DNA of 32,368 nt from an uncultured Bacilli bacterium (GTDB taxonomy: Bacteria > Bacillota_I > Bacilli_A > RF39 > UBA660): contig CANQFD010000009.1 of NCBI GenBank assembly GCA_947598325.1, positions 1 to 32,368 of the forward strand, given 5' to 3'. Shown piece by piece: positions 28,295 through 32,368 of this stretch; position 1 is the first letter of the stretch, and every line of letters starts with the position of its first letter. The notes beneath the pieces were generated by a model that made no database searches, was not told the DNA's origin, and saw nothing but the letters and a program-made list of their open reading frames with translations. A program made the translations under genes and the position numbers.

Positions 28295-28320
28295 AAAAAA
28301 GAATACTAATCTGGTATTCT
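28291..28320 (-). terminator. Terminator of divIC
   Basis: On the minus strand AGAATAC and GTATTCT form a perfect 7-bp stem with a seven-base loop (28300-28320), followed by nine T. The divIC stop codon lies in the loop. Confidence 0.88.
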
Positions 28321-28602
28321 AATAATTATTTCTCCATCTTTTGAAAATAAATACTTTTCTCTAGCATATCTAGCAACATAATCTGGATTTTGAAGCTTTT
28401 CAACCGTTCCCTTTAATTCTTCTTCTTTTTCTTTTAACGAATTTATTTTATTTGTGAATTCTCTTTTTTCTTTCATCTTTAAAAATATTTGATAAGATGT
28501 AGACCCTATATTTTGGATTAAAATTCCACCTATAATTAAATAAATAATAAAAACAATAATTATTTTTCTCTTTATTTGTTTCCTTTTCAGATCTACCACC
28601 AC
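28306..28602 (-). CDS. divIC: Cell division protein DivIC (FtsB-like septum initiator)
   Basis: DivIC is a bitopic membrane protein that forms a complex with FtsL and DivIB in the division machinery. The product has 98 residues: a basic N-terminal tail (VDLKRKQIKRK), one membrane segment (about 14-33), a coiled coil (about 42-72, with NKINSLKEKEEELKGTVEKL) and the typical C-terminal NPDYVARYAREKYLFSKDGE. Start is GTG at 28602 or the next GTG at 28599; AAGGA lies 4-7 bases upstream. The yabP-yabQ-divIC order matches B. subtilis. It has its own promoter and terminator, fitting a need during vegetative growth while its neighbours act in sporulation. Confidence 0.93.
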   Translation of the reverse strand: MVVDLKRKQIKRKIIIVFIIYLIIGGILIQNIGSTSYQIFLKMKEKREFTNKINSLKEKEEELKGTVEKLQNPDYVARYAREKYLFSKDGEIIIRIPD

Positions 28603-28615
28603 CTATTCCTTTTTG

Positions 28616-28644
28616 AGTATAGCACTTACTAATTCATTAGTCAA
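28616..28644 (-). promoter_or_regulatory. Sigma-A promoter of divIC
   Basis: On the minus strand TTGACT (28639-28644), a 17-base spacer and TATACT (28616-28621) occupy nearly the whole gap between yabQ and divIC. Confidence 0.8.
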
Positions 28645-28646
28645 TT

Positions 28647-28910
28647 TTATGATGCAAAGAAATATTTAAAAAATATAATTCCTAAAATAAAAGATATAAA
28701 AAAATATATATGTAGTATTGCATTATTTATTATACTCATTAATATAAAATATATTAAAACATGATTTAAAATAAACAAAATGCTTATAGTTATTTTTATA
28801 AAAGAAGAATTTGATATGAAATACTTATAATTAATTTTATATGTGTATGCAAAGAATATTCCATATAAGAATGAAAGGGATAAAGATTTTATTTGTAATA
28901 TTAAACTCAT
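28647..28910 (-). CDS. yabQ: Short YabQ-like spore cortex membrane protein
   Basis: YabQ is a membrane protein of the forespore region needed for spore cortex formation in B. subtilis. The product here has 87 residues and three to four hydrophobic segments, with almost no soluble part. The match is by position between yabP and divIC, by the N-terminal pattern MSLILQIKSLSLSFLYGIFF, and by IYFFISFILGIIFFKYF, which fits the conserved YIF-fLG region. Usual YabQ proteins are longer, with an extra C-terminal part. The start at 28910 overlaps the yabP stop by four bases (ATGA), so the two are translationally coupled. Sequence conservation is weak; the context carries much of this call. Confidence 0.75.
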   Translation of the reverse strand: MSLILQIKSLSLSFLYGIFFAYTYKINYKYFISNSSFIKITISILFILNHVLIYFILMSIINNAILHIYFFISFILGIIFFKYFFAS

Positions 28911-29194
28911 CTAAATAATTTTGTAAATACTGAGGATTCTTTTTTCGTATCTTCATCTATATACGCTAATGAATCTATCTTACCCTTTATAGTTATATTG
29001 CCTTGATATGTATCTAATTTAACAACCTCCAAATTTTCTCCCTTTATATTCATATATCCTTGAACTGTTTCAATTAGAAACTCTTCATTATCAAAACTAT
29101 CAATTTTTACAACACCTGATATTATTATATTTTTTCTTTCTGATACTGAAAGTGAATGTGTTAGATTTGTACTTATTTCTTTTATTTTTTCCAT
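28907..29194 (-). CDS. yabP: Sporulation protein YabP
   Basis: YabP belongs to the YabP/YqfC family and is needed for spore cortex formation. The 95-residue product carries the family core KIDSFDNEEFLIETVQGYM (about 31-49), NIKGENLEVVKLDTYQGNIT and a C-terminal YIDEDTKKESSVFTKLFR. This closely follows B. subtilis YabP, of about 100 residues. The start at 29194 has AGGAGG upstream. It overlaps yabQ by four bases. Confidence 0.94.
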   Translation of the reverse strand: MEKIKEISTNLTHSLSVSERKNIIISGVVKIDSFDNEEFLIETVQGYMNIKGENLEVVKLDTYQGNITIKGKIDSLAYIDEDTKKESSVFTKLFR

Positions 29195-29214
29195 ATTATC
29201 CTCCTATTGTTTTA

Positions 29215-29222
29215 ATAATATG
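29215..29222 (-). promoter_or_regulatory. Possible SigE-like -10 element of yabP-yabQ
   Basis: CATATTAT on the minus strand matches the SigE -10 consensus CATAYAHT at seven of eight positions and lies about 20 bases before the yabP start. In B. subtilis this operon is under SigE. The -35 region is not convincing, and AT-rich DNA makes chance matches easy. Confidence 0.25.
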
Positions 29223-29243
29223 AATAAAAATAAAATATAGAAC

Positions 29244-29266
29244 AAAAAAAACTCAAATAATTGAGT
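29244..29266 (-). terminator. Terminator of spoVG
   Basis: On the minus strand ACTCAA and TTGAGT form a 6-bp stem with a four-base loop (29251-29266), then seven or more T. It begins two bases after the spoVG stop codon. Confidence 0.85.
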
Positions 29267-29268
29267 AT

Positions 29269-29523
29269 TTATTCTTTATTATATTCATCTAATATTGCTT
29301 TTTCTATCATTTCTCTTCCTTCTTGTGATATTGGATGAACTATATCTCTATAATCTCCTGTTGCTGTTTTTCTACTTGGCATAGCTACAAATAAACCATT
29401 ATCACCTGATATTATTCTAATATCATGAATTGCGATTATATCATCTAATAATATAGAAGCAATACCTTTCATTCTAGAATTTTCTTTTTCTATTTTTTTA
29501 ACATTTACTGATGTAACTTTCAT
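29269..29523 (-). CDS. spoVG: SpoVG family regulator
   Basis: SpoVG is a small nucleic-acid binding regulator that affects septation, sporulation and capsule or virulence genes in different Bacillota. The 84-residue protein covers the whole conserved domain: VTSVNVKKI at the N terminus, IASILLDDIIAIHDIRII, NGLFVAMPSRKTATGDYRDI and VHPISQEGREMIEKAI. It is slightly shorter than B. subtilis SpoVG (97), lacking the acidic tail. The start at 29523 has AAGGAG upstream. With its own promoter and terminator it is a single-gene unit between veg and yabP. Confidence 0.96.
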   Translation of the reverse strand: MKVTSVNVKKIEKENSRMKGIASILLDDIIAIHDIRIISGDNGLFVAMPSRKTATGDYRDIVHPISQEGREMIEKAILDEYNKE

Positions 29524-29556
29524 ACTATCATCTCCTTCTTAGCATATGTTACCAAT

Positions 29557-29585
29557 ATTATATAATAGATTATTTCTTTTATCAA
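29557..29585 (-). promoter_or_regulatory. Sigma-A promoter of spoVG
   Basis: On the minus strand TTGATA (29580-29585), a 17-base spacer and a perfect TATAAT (29557-29562) lie 34 bases before the spoVG start. Confidence 0.8.
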
Positions 29586-29611
29586 TATATTTTTATTTTG
29601 TTTTACACAAA

Positions 29612-29635
29612 ATTCACATTTTTTCTACAATTACT
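29612..29635 (-). promoter_or_regulatory. Possible SigH promoter of spoVG
   Basis: On the minus strand AGTAATT, 13 bases, then GAAT resembles the SigH pattern (AGGAWWW ... GAAT). It overlaps the last codons of veg, about 90 bases before spoVG. In B. subtilis spoVG is a classic SigH target. One key G is replaced by T in the -35 element, so this is tentative. Confidence 0.3.
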
Positions 29636-29823
29636 GATTTAGAAATGATATCTGAGTATGAAAAAGACATATTTATATTATTAATTTCAACAATAAAAAT
29701 ATTATTATATAATTCTTTTATTATACCAATTTCTTTTCTTTTTTTACTTCTTCCTTCATTGATTATTATTTTTACTTTTGTATCTTTATATTTTTGTAAT
29801 TCATCTCTAATAGTATTTATCAT
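29614..29823 (-). CDS. veg: Veg protein
   Basis: Veg is a small protein linked to biofilm gene expression in B. subtilis. The 69-residue product shares the family layout: IRDELQKYKDTKVKIIINEG, GRSKKRKEIGIIKELYNNIF and a closing SFSYSDIISKSVIV, which corresponds to the conserved SYSYADILTETV. It is shorter than the B. subtilis protein (86) at the C terminus. The start at 29823 has AGGTGA 3 bases upstream. It lies 8 bases after yabG, as in B. subtilis. Confidence 0.92.
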   Translation of the reverse strand: MINTIRDELQKYKDTKVKIIINEGRSKKRKEIGIIKELYNNIFIVEINNINMSFSYSDIISKSVIVEKM

Positions 29824-29831
29824 ATATCACC

Positions 29832-30617
29832 TTATTTTGGATAACCTACATACATACTACCATAAGATTTTATTCCACCTATTCCATCTTTTCCACATTT
29901 TGTTTTATTTAATAAATTTATAATATTTAATTCTTTTGTATTTTCAGTTTTTGATATAGAAATAGCAATAATTGCAGGATCTAATGCATGAATATTTACT
30001 CTTTTAGGACTTGATGCAAAATTTGCTCCAGCCCTTATAAGTTCTTCATAATTTGATTGACATGCTCCCGCAATTATTTTTAATTTATCATACGATTTTT
30101 CATAATTTCTTGCTACTCTAATAGCCTTGGCAAAATTATCACTATTTTTGTAGGTTTTATTATTTTCCATTTTCCCCTTCTCTTTATAATATGCATCATG
30201 TCCTGTTATTATAACTATATCTGGTTTTATATCTTCAAGATACTTTAGTATATTTAAATACAATGTTTCTTCACTTTCATATACACCATAAGCAGTTATT
30301 CCTGCACTTTTATAAAATTTTAAACATCTTTGTAAATATTCATTATCACCGTCTATATGTAATATTCTGCCTGGTATATAAAAATAATCACTTCTATATT
30401 CTGTGGAATCTTCATTGAGTTTATTTAAAAATTCCTCTTCTGTACTTCTATCCTCATTTCTATCTTCCTCTTTTCTTAAATCATCAAGAGTACTGTCTGC
30501 ATATAGTCTTATATTCAATCCTGATAAATAATATATGTCATTTTCTATTTTATCTACTTTAAATATCATATCGTTGTTATATTTATTTCTTGATACAAAA
30601 TCCCCTACATTAATCAT
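29832..30617 (-). CDS. yabG: Sporulation-specific protease YabG
   Basis: YabG is a cysteine protease made in the mother cell late in sporulation; it cleaves spore coat and related proteins. The product has 261 residues with the start at 30617, which has GGTGA upstream (a GTG at 30629 overlaps that site). Likely catalytic residues are H140 in IITGHDAYY and C186 in IAGACQSNY. The segments RILHIDGDNEYLQRCL and FASSPKRVNIHALDPA are typical. An internal KEEDRNEDRSTEEE stretch (about 49-62) is a charged linker. The rsmA-yabG-veg order is as in B. subtilis. Its presence is strong evidence for spore formation in this lineage. Confidence 0.94.
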   Translation of the reverse strand: MINVGDFVSRNKYNNDMIFKVDKIENDIYYLSGLNIRLYADSTLDDLRKEEDRNEDRSTEEEFLNKLNEDSTEYRSDYFYIPGRILHIDGDNEYLQRCLKFYKSAGITAYGVYESEETLYLNILKYLEDIKPDIVIITGHDAYYKEKGKMENNKTYKNSDNFAKAIRVARNYEKSYDKLKIIAGACQSNYEELIRAGANFASSPKRVNIHALDPAIIAISISKTENTKELNIINLLNKTKCGKDGIGGIKSYGSMYVGYPK

Positions 30618-30670
30618 ATTAATCACCACACTATATAATATGATAAAAACAAATTTTTGTTAAATGATAA

Positions 30671-31480
30671 TTATAGGGAATTACTTATATCAATAAATTG
30701 CTCAATTGTAATTGATTCTGCTCTTGAATTTAAATCCATATTATACTTTGAAAGTACATTGTTTATTTTTTCTAAATCGTATTTTTTTAAATTATTTTTT
30801 AAATTTTTTCTTTTATAGGTAAAAGAATCTCTAACAAGTTTAAAAAATAATTTTTCATTATTTACTTTAAATTTATCTTTTCTCCTAGTCATTTCTATTA
30901 TTACACTATCAACATTTGGTTTTGGAATAAAGCAATTTCTTGATACATCCATTAGTTTTTTTATTTCAAAATAATAATTTAAATAGATTGTTAGAGAGCC
31001 ATAAGCTTTTGTATTAATAGTAGCATTAAATCTGTTTCCTACTTCTTTTTGAACCATAATAACAATTTTTTCAATATTTAATTCTTCATCTATTAATTTT
31101 TTTATAATAGGTGTTGTTATATAATATGGCAAATTAGCCACAACATATAATTTCTTATATTTATATTTTTTTATATCCTCTTTAATATTTCTATTTAAAA
31201 AGTCATCATATATTATATCTATATTTTTAATATTTATAAAATTTTCTTCTAATATAGGTTTTAGTGTTTGGTCTATTTCATAACCTAATATTTGTTTTGC
31301 TTTATCCTTCATAGCTAAAGTTAATGCTCCTGCGCCTACTCCTATTTCTATTACCAAAGTATCTTTATCTATTTTACTTTCTAAAACTATATTATTAAGT
31401 ATATTTTTATCTTTCAAAAAATTTTGTCCAAACTTTTTTTTAAAATTAAAGTCATATTTTTTTAACGTTTCTTTCTGCAT
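30671..31480 (-). CDS. rsmA: 16S rRNA dimethyladenosine transferase RsmA (KsgA)
   Basis: RsmA dimethylates two adjacent adenosines near the 3' end of 16S rRNA (A1518 and A1519 in E. coli) during 30S maturation. The 269-residue protein has FGQNFLKDKNIL at about 16-27, the SAM-binding motif VIEIGVGAGALTLAM (about 43-57), the catalytic ANLPYYIT motif (about 114-121) and a C-terminal helical domain. Length is as expected. The start at 31480 has GGGAGG upstream. It lies 13 bases after tatD; rnmV, which precedes rsmA in many Bacillota, is absent here. Confidence 0.97.
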   Translation of the reverse strand: MQKETLKKYDFNFKKKFGQNFLKDKNILNNIVLESKIDKDTLVIEIGVGAGALTLAMKDKAKQILGYEIDQTLKPILEENFINIKNIDIIYDDFLNRNIKEDIKKYKYKKLYVVANLPYYITTPIIKKLIDEELNIEKIVIMVQKEVGNRFNATINTKAYGSLTIYLNYYFEIKKLMDVSRNCFIPKPNVDSVIIEMTRRKDKFKVNNEKLFFKLVRDSFTYKRKNLKNNLKKYDLEKINNVLSKYNMDLNSRAESITIEQFIDISNSL

Positions 31481-31493
31481 ATAAACCTCCCTT

Positions 31494-32249
31494 TTATAAT
31501 TTTAAGTTAAATAGTCTTATTGCATTATTTGTAGTTAAATTTTCAATTTCTTCATATGTCAATCCAAGTTCATTGGAAATAGTTTCAACTATGTATTTTA
31601 AATTCATTGGATTATTTTGTTTCCCTCTATTTGGTTCTGGGGATAAATATGGGGAGTCTGTTTCAATTAATATATAATTCTTGTCTATATTTTTTATCAT
31701 ATTTCTTTGCTTGACATTATTTTTAAAAGTTATAGGGCCATCTATTCCTATATAAAAGCCTAGTTTTATAAACTCTTTTGCCATTTCTAAACTACCTGAA
31801 TAACAATGTATACTACCTTTCAAATTATATTGTTTCAAAATATCATATGTATCTTTAATAGAATCCCTACTATGTACTATTACTGGCAAATTATATTTTT
31901 CAGCTAAATCTAGTTGTTTTCTAAATAACTCTTTTTGTTTTTCTTTGTTATTTTTTACCCAATGATAATCTAAACCAATTTCCCCAATTGCAATTATATT
32001 TTCTTTTACTATTTGTTCTTCTAATAACTTTATATCTTCATCAGTAACTTTATCTACGACTGAATGATCATATCCTATTGATGCATATACATGATCATAT
32101 TTTTTGGACAATTGTATTATTTCTAAATTGCTTTTTTTATCTATACCATTTAATATTAATTTAATATTGTTATCTTTACATTTTTTTATTATTTGCTCTG
32201 CATTTGGTACTTCAGATTTGTATAAATGTGAATGTGTATCTATAAGCAT
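31494..32249 (-). CDS. tatD: TatD-family metal-dependent DNase/hydrolase
   Basis: TatD enzymes are TIM-barrel hydrolases with 3'-5' nuclease activity. The 251-residue protein has all metal ligands: DTHSHLY (4-10), E in IGEIGLDYHW (about 92-101), VIVHSRDS (about 125-132), SIHCYSG (about 149-155) and IETDSPYLSP (about 197-206). The start at 32249 has GGTGAT upstream. It heads the tatD-rsmA-yabG-veg series. In B. subtilis metS lies just upstream; here a palindrome and the terminal repeat follow, and the window then ends. Confidence 0.95.
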   Translation of the reverse strand: MLIDTHSHLYKSEVPNAEQIIKKCKDNNIKLILNGIDKKSNLEIIQLSKKYDHVYASIGYDHSVVDKVTDEDIKLLEEQIVKENIIAIGEIGLDYHWVKNNKEKQKELFRKQLDLAEKYNLPVIVHSRDSIKDTYDILKQYNLKGSIHCYSGSLEMAKEFIKLGFYIGIDGPITFKNNVKQRNMIKNIDKNYILIETDSPYLSPEPNRGKQNNPMNLKYIVETISNELGLTYEEIENLTTNNAIRLFNLKL

Positions 32250-32266
32250 ATATTATCACCAAAAAA

Positions 32267-32291
32267 GATTATATCATAAATTGATATAATC
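32267..32291 (-). promoter_or_regulatory. Palindrome upstream of tatD: extended -10 and/or terminator
   Basis: GATTATATCA and TGATATAATC form a perfect 10-bp inverted repeat with a five-base loop. On the minus strand the 3' arm contains the extended -10 TGATATAAT, 19 bases before the tatD start, and it is followed by TTTTTT. It can be read as the tatD promoter or as the intrinsic terminator of a gene lying outside the window. No -35 box is clear. Confidence 0.5.
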
Positions 32292-32294
32292 TTC

Positions 32295-32368
32295 TCAGAG
32301 TGTTGACAAACCCCTAGTTTTTAAACTAGAGGTTTTCTTATGAAATTTTTAAAATTCAAAATTAATAT
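32295..32368. repeat. Right copy of 74-bp terminal inverted repeat
   Basis: This is the exact reverse complement of 4-77. On the plus strand it reads TCAGAGTGTTGACAAACC, then the hairpin arms CCCCTAGTTT and AAACTAGAGG followed by TTTTCT, then AT-rich sequence to the window end. It starts four bases after the tatD-upstream palindrome. Confidence 0.9.

Overview
The window is a 32.4 kb, very AT-rich stretch (roughly 30% G+C by eye) of a bacterial chromosome made almost entirely of core genes. It comes from the Bacillota lineage. Evidence for a spore-forming ancestry or ability is the set yabG, veg, spoVG, yabP, a very short yabQ and sigH, placed in the same relative order as on the Bacillus subtilis chromosome. 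TGA is used as a stop (rnr, mrnC, rlmB, yabP/yabQ junction), so this is genetic code 11 and not a code-4 mollicute. RpoB nevertheless carries the asparagine at E. coli position 526 that is known from naturally rifampicin-resistant mollicutes. An uncultured Bacilli/Erysipelotrichia-like or Clostridia-like gut-type organism is the best guess; the class cannot be settled from this window.

Layout, reading the coding (minus) strand from right to left: tatD-rsmA-yabG-veg; spoVG (own promoter and terminator); yabP-yabQ; divIC (own promoter and terminator); mrnC-rlmB-sigH; secE-nusG; rplK-rplA; rplJ-rplL with an L10 leader; rpoB-rpoC; tilS-ftsH; rpsL-rpsG-fusA-tuf; then, after a lone plus-strand femX-like gene, eno-CaCA antiporter-secG-rnr-smpB; finally an intact IS256-family insertion sequence. 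Several neighbourhoods that are separate or interrupted in B. subtilis are joined here, and usual members (rnmV, rpmG, the L7Ae-type rplGB, ispE, purR, hprT, spoIIE) are missing from their expected places.

The genes work together as the transcription/translation core (RNA polymerase, NusG, L11/L1/L10/L12, S12/S7, EF-G/EF-Tu), rRNA maturation and modification (Mini-III, RlmB, RsmA), tRNA-Ile lysidine formation (TilS), protein export and quality control (SecE, SecG, FtsH, SmpB, RNase R), division (DivIC) and sporulation (SigH, SpoVG, YabP, YabQ, YabG). Regulatory DNA is easy to read: several sigma-A promoters with 17-base spacers, intrinsic terminators, an L10 autoregulatory leader and two structures resembling L1 binding sites.

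Both window ends carry the same 74-base sequence in inverted orientation, each copy starting 2-4 bases beyond an intergenic hairpin. This is probably a dispersed repeat at which an assembly contig was broken. The IS256-family element sits at the inner edge of the left copy. I found no CRISPR array, tRNA, rRNA, phage or defence genes, and no clear new multi-gene system. The points most worth checking are the two natural antibiotic-target substitutions (RpoB and S12), the terminator-adjacent repeat, the minimal YabQ and the ribosomal-protein leader RNAs.
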